Shown here: one piece after another, positions 1 through 6,861 of the stretch
Position numbering within the stretch: position 1 is the stretch's first letter
Layout of the letters: each line of letters starts with the position of its first letter
Origin: Gp6-AA40 sp050742535
Lineage (GTDB): Bacteria; Acidobacteriota; Vicinamibacteria; Vicinamibacterales; UBA2999
Direction of reading: 5' to 3'
Assembly: GCA_050742535.1 (NCBI GenBank)
Contig: JBOGIQ010000078.1
Span: forward strand, 1-20,194
DNA length: 20,194 nucleotides
Made by a program: the position numbers and the translations under genes
Notes under the pieces: generated by a model
The model's input: the letters and a program-made list of their open reading frames with translations, nothing else
Databases searched by the model: none
What the model was told of the DNA's origin: nothing

Positions 1-728
1 ATCCCGACCCACTGCTTCAGGCCGGCCGGCGGCGCCGGACGGTTGTCGAGCGGGATGATCCGCGCGTCGTGGATCATCTCGGTCAGGATCGTGACGTTCC
101 CCTGACCCTGAACGACGTGATAGGTGCTGTTGTAGCCGGCGTCGCGGAGCGGAGGACCCGCGCCGCCCATGATGATGCAGCGCGAGCCGTTCGGCATGTT
201 CTGCACGCGGTCGTACTGCCCACCCTGCTGCTTGCGCTCCGCGGCCGCCGCCTGCGCGCGCGCGGCTGCTGCCGGTACCTGCGGTGGCAGACGGCCATCC
301 GGCGGGTCGATGATCTGCGACGTGCGCAGGTTCTGGGCGATGGTGTGCTGACTCTTGTCCAGACCGAACTGCGTGAAGTCGTAGTGAACGTCCGCAGTCG
401 TCCCGGGCGTCGTCTGCGTTTCGTCGCGCGCCTGCGCGTCCTGCATCACCTTCTTGAACTCTTCCGGGGTGTAGTACTCCTTGTTGACGTTCTGCGCGCG
501 CTCGAGCGGTGTGTAGGTGGCGTTGCTCCAATAGCCGCCGAGATCGGGCTGCCCGTCCGGCGTGCGCGGGGCCCTGTAAGGCTTCGCCCCGGGCTGTGCC
601 GCCCTGGCTGCCGTTGACGCCGCCGGTTTCGCGGTGCTCGCACCCGCCTGCTGATCAGCGTTCGTGTTCGCCGTGAGCCACATCATCGCGACGGCGATGG
701 CCAGGGCGCCTGCTGATATGCGTCGCAT
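1..728 (-). CDS. Secreted acidobacterial protein of the 'PDGQPDLGGYW' family, 3' end outside window
   Basis: The reading frame is open from 728 down to the window edge, so the C-terminus is missing. A GGAG at 735-738 lies six bases before the ATG at 728 (MRRIS...), which favours it over the in-frame ATG at 734. Residues 1 to about 24 form a Sec-type signal peptide (MRRISAGALAIAVAMMWLTA), followed by an Ala/Gln-rich linker and the motif YRAPRTPDGQPDLGGYW. That motif reappears as YKAPRTGDGKPNLNGIW in the gene just upstream and as RLPNGRPNLGGEW in the gene at 10963. A later stretch has MPNGSRCIIMGGAGPPL and YHVVQGQGNVTILTEMIHDAR, typical of the same extracytoplasmic family, whose function is unknown. 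It starts 28 bases after the stop of the upstream paralogue, so the two are probably co-transcribed. No enzymatic role can be assigned. Confidence 0.75.
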   Translation of the reverse strand, partial: MRRISAGALAIAVAMMWLTANTNADQQAGASTAKPAASTAARAAQPGAKPYRAPRTPDGQPDLGGYWSNATYTPLERAQNVNKEYYTPEEFKKVMQDAQARDETQTTPGTTADVHYDFTQFGLDKSQHTIAQNLRTSQIIDPPDGRLPPQVPAAAARAQAAAAERKQQGGQYDRVQNMPNGSRCIIMGGAGPPLRDAGYNSTYHVVQGQGNVTILTEMIHDARIIPLDNRPAPPAGLKQWVG

Positions 729-742
729 GTTCATCTCCTACG

Positions 743-777
743 CTGGTCTTCTTTTTTCAGCTGGTCTTCTTTTTCAG
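743..777. repeat. Tandem 17/18-bp duplication at a gene end
   Basis: CTGGTCTTCTTTTTTCAG (743-760) is followed immediately by CTGGTCTTCTTTTTCAG (761-777), which is identical except for one T fewer. The repeat covers the last codons and stop of the minus-strand gene ending at 757 and most of the gap before the next gene. It looks like a recent slippage or unequal-recombination duplication plus one homopolymer indel. Confidence 0.85.
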
Positions 778-1560
778 GTGACCGTACAGCATTTCCTCCG
801 AGAACTCCACGCATCGGTACTCGGTGAGCTGCGCGTTCGGCTCGACGCGCCGGTAAAGCGGCAGGCTCATCTTCCAGGTCCGCGTAAACGTCTTCGGATC
901 GGTAATCGTGATCTCGTAGTTCAATGTCTCCGCGCTGCGGGCAGAGAACCGTTCGATCGTGTGCAGCTCGTCGCTGTGATGGTTGCCCGCGCGGTCGAAC
1001 CAGGTGGAGTCGAGATAGCCCTTGGTATCGACCACCAGGGTCTCGCCCTCCCACTTGCCGTTCGACCACCCCATCCAGCTGGGTGCCGGCGCATCCGTAT
1101 GATTATCCATATAGATCGTCCGGACTGCACCCGCGAACTCGTGCACGATCATGATGTATTTCGGGTTCTGGATGATCTGGAACGGGTAGGGCATGTACAT
1201 CGCCCGCGGGACGCCCGGCAGGTAGCACTTGATCTCCGGGTCGAGCTTCGTCCGGTTGGCGAAGTTTTCCTGCTTTTTCTTCAAAGCCTCAGGCGTATAG
1301 GGAATCTGGCCCCCCTCGACGATACCCGCGCCCCCTTGAATCGCGAACTGGGCACCCAGCTCCCACATGGGACCCGCCGCCGCGGGGTGCGCCTCGACAT
1401 CCCAGTGGGCGGACGTCATCGCCTGCCAGATGCCGTTGAGATTCGGCTTGCCATCGCCCGTCCGCGGGGCTTTATAGCCGGTCTGACCCGGTACGCTCGC
1501 CGCAAAAAGGAAAAGGGCGCCGGACAGGACGGCACCGCCAACGAACCACCGTTTTGTCAT
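757..1560 (-). CDS. Secreted acidobacterial protein, paralogue of its downstream neighbour
   Basis: 267 aa from the ATG at 1560; a TTG start 24 bases further upstream is possible but would put extra residues ahead of the signal peptide. Residues 1-28 are a Sec-type signal peptide (MTKRWFVGGAVLSGALFLFA). Family motifs follow: YKAPRTGDGKPNLNGIW, PYPFQIIQNPKYIMIVHEF, GKWEGETLVVDTKGY, HHSDELHTIERFS and FTRTWKMSLP. The second half aligns with the gene at 10963 (GRWEDDVLVVDTAGFEPG, LPHSDRLHVIERFSL, SLTRSW), so both belong to one extracytoplasmic family, common in Acidobacteriota and of unknown function. It heads a probable two-gene minus-strand unit. The C-terminus (LKKKTS) lies inside a tandem duplication, so the final residues may be recently altered. 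Confidence 0.8.
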   Translation of the reverse strand: MTKRWFVGGAVLSGALFLFAASVPGQTGYKAPRTGDGKPNLNGIWQAMTSAHWDVEAHPAAAGPMWELGAQFAIQGGAGIVEGGQIPYTPEALKKKQENFANRTKLDPEIKCYLPGVPRAMYMPYPFQIIQNPKYIMIVHEFAGAVRTIYMDNHTDAPAPSWMGWSNGKWEGETLVVDTKGYLDSTWFDRAGNHHSDELHTIERFSARSAETLNYEITITDPKTFTRTWKMSLPLYRRVEPNAQLTEYRCVEFSEEMLYGHLKKKTS

Positions 1561-1570
1561 TCTGCATAAG

Positions 1571-1644
1571 CTCCCAACTCCCAATTCCCAACCCCCAACG
1601 TCCCGCGTAAGTGCCTTGGGAGTTGGAAGTTGGAGATTGGGAGT
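1571..1644. repeat. Long inverted repeat of CTCCCAA-type units between divergent genes
   Basis: The left arm (1571-1598) is built of ctcccaact/ctcccaatt/cccaac units. The right arm (1615-1644) is the near reverse complement (ttgggagttggaagttgg...gggag), with a 16-base spacer. The arms could form a stem of about 28 bp with a few mismatches. It begins ten bases upstream of the ATG of the minus-strand gene at 1560, so that gene's transcript leader would carry the structure; its GGGAG units may also act as ribosome binding sequence. The rest of the divergent gap (1645-1762) shows nothing convincing. Confidence 0.8.
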
Positions 1645-1773
1645 TTATCTGCGGCCCAGATGGTGCCCCGTCGCGCTTCCGGTGTCAACGCGAGCGCACA
1701 CCAGGCAAAACGTCTGGCGAACTGTTGTCCAAGCCCAGCCGTTTCCTGTTAAGGTTTCCCCGGAGGAAACGCC

Positions 1774-2184
1774 GTGATCACACAACGACTGTTACTCGGA
1801 ACCGTGGTTGGTGCGGTGGTGTTTACCCTGCTCGGTTATCTCGCCTATGGGATTGTCTTCGCCGATTTCTTCGCCAGTAACGGCGGGTCGGCGACCGGCG
1901 TGCAGCGTGACCCGTTCGACTTCGTCTCCCTGGTCGCCGGGCAGGTGGTGTTCGGCGCGCTGTTGACGATCATCCTGATCTGGGCATCCGCCGCGAACGT
2001 CATGCAGGGCGTGAAGATCGCCTTTGTCACCGGGCTGCTGTTCTTCCTCGCCATCGACCTGACGATGTACGCAACCACGAACATTCAGAACCTGAAGGCG
2101 TCGCTGATCGACCCGGTCATCGGCGGCTTCCTGTTCGCGTGCGCCGGCGCGGCGATCATGGCTGTGACGAAAGGAAAGAAGTAG
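1774..2184 (+). CDS. Small integral membrane protein with four predicted helices
   Basis: 136 aa, starting at GTG 1774 with a good GGAGG at 1763-1767, six bases before the start. Four hydrophobic segments lie at about residues 5-29, 50-72, 78-98 and 110-130, joined by short loops; the C-terminus is basic (KGKK). A polar loop (FADFFASNGGSATGVQRDPFDF) follows helix 1. Similar small proteins with this YGIVFADFF-type loop occur in Bacteroidota and Acidobacteriota and recall the DUF1761 group, but that assignment is from memory of the pattern and is tentative. It stands alone on the plus strand. Its 3' end overlaps the convergent gene ending at 2156 by 29 bases. Confidence 0.75.
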   Translation: MITQRLLLGTVVGAVVFTLLGYLAYGIVFADFFASNGGSATGVQRDPFDFVSLVAGQVVFGALLTIILIWASAANVMQGVKIAFVTGLLFFLAIDLTMYATTNIQNLKASLIDPVIGGFLFACAGAAIMAVTKGKK

Positions 2185-2584
2185 CTTTTCGAAACAGCTT
2201 CTCCGGCGGCCGCAGACCGGCGGCCGCCGGTTTCGCACGAGCCAACAGACGTCGCGCGCCGCGGCGATCGCCCGCGGCCGCAAGCTCCAGAGCGGCCGTC
2301 GCGCATGCCGCAACGAACGCACGCCGGTAATACAACAGCTGCTGCTCGTGATGCCTGGCGATGCGCAGCATCGTCTCCGCCGACTCGCGATGCTTTCCGA
2401 TATGTGCCTGGACCGCGCTGATCGTCTCGAGCGTCTGCTCGATGTGCCAGTCGCCCACGCTCGTGCGCGCATCCGACTGGAGCCGGACGAGCAGGGCATC
2501 GAGGGCCTTGAGCGCCCGCGCCGGCTGCCGTTCGGCAACCGCGAGAGCGCGGCGGATCGCCTTATGCCATTGCGCGTGAGTCAC
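2156..2584 (-). CDS. Small all-helical protein, unknown function
   Basis: 142 aa from a GTG at 2584; the open frame extends upstream to 2740, but that part lies antiphase inside the neighbouring gene and reads as Arg/Cys-rich shadow sequence. From the GTG the protein is coherent and helical: HAQWHKAIRRALAVAERQ, ALKALDALLVRLQSD, then ETISAVQAHIGKHRESAE and LLYYRRAFVAACATAALE. The periodicity suggests a short TPR-like alpha solenoid. No catalytic motif is visible. The start overlaps the stop of the upstream gene (2562-2564) by 23 bases, so translational coupling is likely. No strong Shine-Dalgarno was found. Confidence 0.55.
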   Translation of the reverse strand: MTHAQWHKAIRRALAVAERQPARALKALDALLVRLQSDARTSVGDWHIEQTLETISAVQAHIGKHRESAETMLRIARHHEQQLLYYRRAFVAACATAALELAAAGDRRGARRLLARAKPAAAGLRPPEKLFRKATSFLSSQP

Positions 2585-3011
2585 GTGTCCGCAGGATCGT
2601 CCAGGTGCCGCCGCGCCTGACGTACGTGTTCTCGAGCACCGCGGGCACGGTCGTGCGCACCACACCCTCACCCTGAGCCTGCGCCATCTCCACGAGCGTG
2701 CAGTCGGGATCGAGCGCCGTCTCGGTGTGCACGATGACATGCAGACGGGCTGTGGCGGTCTGACGGTCCTCTGCGATCTCGATGACGTCGTGCTCGCCGA
2801 AGTCGGCAGGAGAAACGCCGGACATACTGCGCTCGATCAGATACGCGTGGTTCAACGCGCGTATCTCATTCAGATCCTCGAAATGCTCGAGACGCGCCTT
2901 CGTCGGATCTGATTCGATCCGTCCCGGCACGGCTGCCGCAGCGGCGGCAACGGGCGCCGACAGCGCGGCACCCGCAACGGCGATGAACGAACGGCGTGTC
3001 TTGCTGGTCAT
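2562..3011 (-). CDS. Exported NTF2/SnoaL-like small protein
   Basis: 149 aa from ATG 3011; GCAGG lies eight bases upstream. The N-terminus (TRRSFIAVAGAALSAPVAAA) is a signal sequence with a twin-arginine-like RRSF motif, so Tat or Sec export is likely. The mature part begins with HFEDLNEIRALNHAYLIERS, a helix resembling the first helix of SnoaL/NTF2-like domains (LEDLxAIRxLxxxY). It is followed by alternating beta segments (TARLHVIVHTET, TTVPAVLENTYVRRGGTWTILRTRDS); the closing WTI-type strand is usual in that fold. At about 120 mature residues the length fits one such domain. No catalytic residues can be named. It is probably co-transcribed with the gene ending at 2156. Confidence 0.6.
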   Translation of the reverse strand: MTSKTRRSFIAVAGAALSAPVAAAAAAVPGRIESDPTKARLEHFEDLNEIRALNHAYLIERSMSGVSPADFGEHDVIEIAEDRQTATARLHVIVHTETALDPDCTLVEMAQAQGEGVVRTTVPAVLENTYVRRGGTWTILRTRDSRAMA

Positions 3012-3033
3012 CGTAGTACCTGCGACTTCACAA

Positions 3034-3059
3034 GACGGACCTTACAAGGTCCGTCCCAC
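3034..3059. repeat. REP-like palindrome (NACA-loop family) that supplies a stop codon
   Basis: Perfect 9-bp arms GACGGACCT (3034-3042) and AGGTCCGTC (3047-3055) flank the loop TACA and are followed by CCCAC. Three other palindromes in the window share the same plan (8503, 15751 and 15774). On the minus strand the element begins inside the MoaF-like gene and provides its last codons (VGRTL) and the TAA stop, which falls across the loop. Confidence 0.85.
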
Positions 3060-4802
3060 GGTGAAGTATTTGAGCGTGTTAAAGCGGCCGGCATGACGCG
3101 CGTGCGCACCGACGACGCTCAGGCGCAGCCCCTTTGGCGTGGCGCCGTAGTCGATGCCGCAATTCCTCATCGTCCGCATGTTGATGAGGATCGTGCCGAG
3201 CGTGCCGTTGCACGCCTCCTCGAGCCAGTAGGCGAAGTACAGCTCGTCGCGAATCTTCACGTAGGATGCCGGCCCGCTCCACTCCAGCCCACCGGCGCCG
3301 TTGCCGAGAAAGATGATCCACGACAGCGAGTGCGGCGTTGAATAGAGGTGCATCGACGTCAGCCCCGGCGCAAAGGCGCCGTTCGCCAAGGTCGATCCCG
3401 GGGCATAGTTCCACGTCATTGCACGGCCGACGAGCTCGTCGGTGAAATGATGACGCCGGTATTTCGGTGGCGTGAGGCCCTTCATCTCGACCACGCCGAA
3501 CATCGTTTTCACGGCCGCCTCGTTGCCCATGTAGGCCGTGCCCATGGTGCCGTGGAGGGTGGTGACCAACCCGTGATCGAAGTCGGCGACGATCGAGAAC
3601 GCATCGTGGTCTTTTGCGCCGCTCAGCAGGTGGCCGAACATGATCACGCCAGGGGCTGAGTCGAAGGATTCGTACCGCTCGTCCTTCCACGCCGTCTCAC
3701 CTTCGCGCCGCCACCGCAGCCGGCCGACATCGGCGAACTGATAGTTGAACGCCTGGCCGTTGTCGTAGCGGAGCGTCAGCTCCTTGCCGGCGAGGAACGT
3801 GCTCGCCGGTCCCCTGTTGCCGGCCATCCCGCCGCCGGCGGCGAACAGCGTGGTGTTCTGCTTGATTGCGGCATCGACCTGCGCGCGCGTCATGATCGGG
3901 TTCGTCGTCATCGGACGATAGACCTGCCGCGCGCCCTTCCCCGCCGCGGCCGCCGCGCGATTCCCCTGGGCGAGCGTGGTGCCGAGGTCGCCGAACGCCT
4001 CGAACTGCGCGATCTGTCCCACCCACTCGCCGCGGCCGCGGAACATGTAGTACTCGAGCGTGTCGCTCTCGTCGAAGCCGAGGCGCATGCCGATCTGCTC
4101 CACGCGGTTCGGATCGAGCACGTAGGTCGTCATCGTGCCGGAGAACTCGGCCTCGACGCGTGAGTAGATGTACTTGTCGTCATTGATCCTGATGTAGTCG
4201 GAGGGCGCACACCAGCTCAGCTCACCACCAAAGCGCGTGAGCTCGACGAAGTTGGAGTACAGCACCGTCGGATAGAACTCGAGCGTCTCGACGCCGGTGT
4301 CCTGCTTCCAGTAGAAGCCCTTACCTTCAACGCGATTGGTGATGCCGTGACGCGCGGTGGGTGCCGCCGCTCCGGAATCGACGTATCCGTAGTAGACCTG
4401 GCGCTGTACCTCGCGGTTGTCCTGGTAGCCGCTGAACCACACCTCGAATGCCGTCACCAGGTTGGTGTCCTGATCGACGACCACGGTGTAGCCGCGCTGC
4501 GTCTTCGGCACCATGTGCGAGAAGAGCGCGATGCGATCGAGCGTCAACGCGCCATAGCCTGCCTGCACCGCCGCGATATCGCCTTCGGTCAGCGACAATC
4601 GCTTGCCGTCCGTGAAGCGGTAGTTGAGGACGGGACCGTTGTCGAGGACGATCCGCAGCGACTTTCCGGCGAACACGTCTGCGAGCGGAGACGCGCTGAT
4701 CGGTCCGGTCGCTGCCGCCGCCAGCTTGCCGAGGATCTGATCCGGCGAGAGCTTCGTGTACGGGATGCGGTGCATCTGCGCGTGTGGATATCGTGTTGGC
4801 AC
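3042..4802 (-). CDS. Duplicated MoaF-like (lipocalin-type) protein
   Basis: 586 aa from GTG 4802; an ATG nine codons in (4775) is an alternative start. No signal peptide, so probably cytoplasmic. The protein is two consecutive MoaF-type units. Unit 1 has an N-domain at about residues 44-146 (FAGKSLRIVLDNGPVLNYRF) and a C-domain at about 152-270. Unit 2 has an N-domain at about 337-445 (LAGKELTLRYDNGQAFNYQF) and a C-domain at about 450-555 (HFTDELVGRAMTWNYAP, SYVKIRDELYFAYWLEE, GTILINMRTMRNCGIDYG). These match the MoaF_N and MoaF_C patterns, while ordinary MoaF has only one unit. A low-complexity hinge (AAAAAGKGAR) joins the units. MoaF is named for molybdenum cofactor genes, but its biochemical role is unclear and no moa gene is nearby. 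Similarity to lipocalin-fold decarboxylases makes ligand binding or an enzymatic role possible. The last five residues come from a REP-like palindrome. Confidence 0.8.
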   Translation of the reverse strand: MPTRYPHAQMHRIPYTKLSPDQILGKLAAAATGPISASPLADVFAGKSLRIVLDNGPVLNYRFTDGKRLSLTEGDIAAVQAGYGALTLDRIALFSHMVPKTQRGYTVVVDQDTNLVTAFEVWFSGYQDNREVQRQVYYGYVDSGAAAPTARHGITNRVEGKGFYWKQDTGVETLEFYPTVLYSNFVELTRFGGELSWCAPSDYIRINDDKYIYSRVEAEFSGTMTTYVLDPNRVEQIGMRLGFDESDTLEYYMFRGRGEWVGQIAQFEAFGDLGTTLAQGNRAAAAAGKGARQVYRPMTTNPIMTRAQVDAAIKQNTTLFAAGGGMAGNRGPASTFLAGKELTLRYDNGQAFNYQFADVGRLRWRREGETAWKDERYESFDSAPGVIMFGHLLSGAKDHDAFSIVADFDHGLVTTLHGTMGTAYMGNEAAVKTMFGVVEMKGLTPPKYRRHHFTDELVGRAMTWNYAPGSTLANGAFAPGLTSMHLYSTPHSLSWIIFLGNGAGGLEWSGPASYVKIRDELYFAYWLEEACNGTLGTILINMRTMRNCGIDYGATPKGLRLSVVGAHARHAGRFNTLKYFTVGRTL

Positions 4803-4852
4803 GGGAGTGTCCTCGCGTCGCGAATGGTATCAAATCGTTTTACGCGCGGGGA

Positions 4853-5165
4853 GTTTACGGAGGATACGGAGGGAACGGTTTTACAGGAGGAACGAAGGAA
4901 CGGAGACGAACGGAGGCCGTTCGATTGGTCGGCGCGCGCAGCGCGCCGACAGCCGCGATGTACGAACACGCAAATACAAGCCGCCGATCGCACCAGAGCG
5001 GTTTGTATCTGCGTGCTCGTACATCGCGGCAGGCCGCCTTCGGCGGCCAATCGAACGGGCCCTCAGTCTCTTCGTGATCGTCGTGTCCTTCGTGGTGAAA
5101 CTCCGTTCGCCTCCGTTTCTTCGTTCCTCCTGTGAGACCGTTTCCTCCGTCGACTTCGTTCCCTC
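4853..5165. repeat. Large (about 310 bp) imperfect palindrome with side hairpins
   Basis: This fills most of the 4803-5209 intergenic gap. Three nested matching segments are visible. The outer arms, 4853-4917 and 5100-5165, are purine/pyrimidine-rich, e.g. GGAGGAACGAAGGAACGGAG against CTCCGTTTCTTCGTTCCTCC. The middle arms are GTTCGATTGG (4919-4928) and CCAATCGAAC (5047-5056). The inner arms, 4953-4984 and 4998-5029, match at nearly every position (CCGCGATGTACGAACACG against CGTGCTCGTACATCGCGG). Each half also carries its own small hairpin at the same relative place but of different sequence: GTCGGCGCGC/GCGCGCCGAC on the left, GGCCGCC/GGCGGCC on the right. An unpaired insert of about 40 bases (5058-5099) breaks the right side. 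No coding frame fits. It may be a MITE-like or replication-derived element. Confidence 0.85.
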
Positions 5166-5209
5166 AACTGAGCCGCGGCCAGGTCGCGTACGGCTATATG
5201 ATTCCGCTC

Positions 5210-5638
5210 ATGCCACAACGAATTGGAACCGCGGTATGGGAAGGCACGCTCAAGGGCGGCAAAGGCTCGATGAAGCTCGGAAGCGGTGCGTATGAAGGTC
5301 CGTTCTCGTTCCTGTCGAGATTCGAAAGCGGCACCGGCACGAACCCCGAGGAACTGATCGGCGCCGCGCTCGCCGGATGTTTTTCGATGGCGCTGTCGGC
5401 CAATCTCGAAAAGGCCGGCCACCCGGCGACGCGCGTCAGCACGACGGCGAACGTGAAGCTCGAGATGCTGCCCGCCGGTCCGACCATCACGACGATCGAA
5501 CTCGACAACGAGTCGGAGGTTCCCGGAATCGACGCCAAGGCGTTTCAGGAGCAGGCCGAGGCCACCAAGAAAGGCTGTCCGGTCTCGCGGGCGCTCACCG
5601 GGACTGCAATCACACTGAACGCAAGACTCAAGACGTAG
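5210..5638 (+). CDS. osmC: OsmC-family hydroperoxide reductase
   Basis: 142 aa, almost the length of E. coli OsmC. OsmC/Ohr proteins are cytoplasmic homodimers that reduce organic and fatty-acid hydroperoxides with a pair of cysteines. Both are present: Cys57 in GAALAGCFSMAL and Cys123 in KKGCPVSRAL. The supporting Arg37 (SRFESG) and Glu48 in GTNPEELIGAA also match. The ATG at 5210 is chosen because MPQRIGTAVWEGTLKGGKGS aligns with the usual N-terminus; the frame stays open to 5132, but the extra residues come from the large palindrome. The Shine-Dalgarno is weak. The next gene starts 17 bases after the stop, so an operon with the FAH-like gene is likely. Confidence 0.95.
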   Translation: MPQRIGTAVWEGTLKGGKGSMKLGSGAYEGPFSFLSRFESGTGTNPEELIGAALAGCFSMALSANLEKAGHPATRVSTTANVKLEMLPAGPTITTIELDNESEVPGIDAKAFQEQAEATKKGCPVSRALTGTAITLNARLKT

Positions 5639-5655
5639 CAGATACGGAGGACAAG

Positions 5656-6840
5656 ATGCGGCGCGTTTCTGTGCTCGTGATCGCGGCACTCCTCGCGGCT
5701 CCGGCGCTCGCCGCCGCCCAGGGTTCGGCGGCGCAGAGCGCCGAGCCGTTCAAGGTCGGCACGTTCTCGACCGGCGCATCGCCCTGGGTCGGGGTCGTCC
5801 TGCGCGACCGGTTTGTCATTGAGCTCTCACAGGCCAACGCGGCCCTGGAGAAGTCGCGCTCGTTTCCGCGCCGCGCGATGCCGGCGGACATGGTGGCGCT
5901 GATCAACGACTATGAGAGCGGTCTCAAAGGCCGCATCTACGCCATCGTCAACGACGTCGTGCAGAGCAATGCCCTCACCGGCACGCGGCCCGCGTATGTG
6001 CGCGAGGTCACGCAGGTCAAAACGCACGCGCCGATTCCGCGCCCGCGGATGATCATGAACACCGCGGTCAACTTCTACAGCCACATCGCCGAGGGCGCCC
6101 CGCCGGAACAGCGCGCGCAGCAGATTGCCGCGCGCAAGGCGAATCGCGGTGTTCCCTACATGTTCCTGAAGGCGCCATCGTCCGTGGTCGGAACCGGCGA
6201 GACGATTCTCATCCCGTACGGACGAACCGAACTCGACTGGGAGATCGAGATCGCGACGGTGATCGGACGCGCCGCTCGCTACGTTGCCGCGCCGAAAGCG
6301 CTCGATCACGTCTTCGGCTACACCGTCATGCTCGACATCTCCGACCGCGGCGGCCGGCCGCCGGGCGGATTCACCGGCGTGGACTGGTTCGTGATGAAGG
6401 GACAGGACACCTTTGGGCCCATGGGACCGTACATCGTGCCGAAGGAGTTCTACGGCGACCCGATGACGAGGCTCAAGCAGACGCTGCTCGTGGGGACCGA
6501 TCAGCGGCAGCAGTCCGACGCGTCGGACATGATCCATTCCGTGGGCGAGGTGATCGAGTACGCCTCGTCGCTCGTGACCTTGCAGCCGGGTGATGTCATC
6601 GGCGCGGGAACTTCGGGCGGCGTCGGCATGGGCACGTCCGTGCGCGGGGAGCAGGTGTGGCTCGTTGCCGGCGACGAAATCACCGCGACGATCGACGGCC
6701 TCGGCACGCTGCGCCACAAGGTCGCGGCGGCTCCCGCTCCCCCGCAAGGAACCGGGTCGTACCTTCCGGCGATTTCGACCTACCGACGCGGTCGAGGCGC
6801 CGCTCCGGCGGCGAATCCGGCTGCGGGCCGCGGAAAGTAG
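5656..6840 (+). CDS. Exported fumarylacetoacetate-hydrolase-family protein
   Basis: 394 aa from ATG 5656, with GGAGG at 5646-5650. The open frame to 5377 is only overlap with osmC. Residues 1-22 (MRRVSVLVIAALLAAPALAA) are a clear signal peptide with an Ala-X-Ala-type site, so the enzyme is probably periplasmic. The C-terminal FAH fold is intact: RMIMNTAVNFYSHIAE at about 131, the metal-binding EIE in DWEIEIATVIGRAARY (Glu196/Glu198), the aspartate in MLDISDR (Asp227), the KGQDTFGPMGP loop (248-258) and PGDVIGAGTSGGVGMG near the end. FAH-family enzymes hydrolyse C-C bonds or decarboxylate 2-oxo acids with Mg/Mn and are usually cytoplasmic, so an exported member is uncommon. The substrate is unknown; a short Ala/Pro/Gly tail follows the domain. 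Confidence 0.9.
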   Translation: MRRVSVLVIAALLAAPALAAAQGSAAQSAEPFKVGTFSTGASPWVGVVLRDRFVIELSQANAALEKSRSFPRRAMPADMVALINDYESGLKGRIYAIVNDVVQSNALTGTRPAYVREVTQVKTHAPIPRPRMIMNTAVNFYSHIAEGAPPEQRAQQIAARKANRGVPYMFLKAPSSVVGTGETILIPYGRTELDWEIEIATVIGRAARYVAAPKALDHVFGYTVMLDISDRGGRPPGGFTGVDWFVMKGQDTFGPMGPYIVPKEFYGDPMTRLKQTLLVGTDQRQQSDASDMIHSVGEVIEYASSLVTLQPGDVIGAGTSGGVGMGTSVRGEQVWLVAGDEITATIDGLGTLRHKVAAAPAPPQGTGSYLPAISTYRRGRGAAPAANPAAGRGK

Positions 6841-6861
6841 AAGCGAGGCTGGAGTGAAGCT

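Noticed and set aside
2585..2740. N-terminal extension of the helical protein at 2156
   Set aside because: This part is antiphase to the NTF2/SnoaL-like gene, is Arg/Cys-rich and lacks the helical character of the rest.
5132..5209. N-terminal extension of the OsmC protein
   Set aside because: The extra residues come from the right arm of the large palindrome and have no counterpart in OsmC proteins, whose usual N-terminus begins at 5210.
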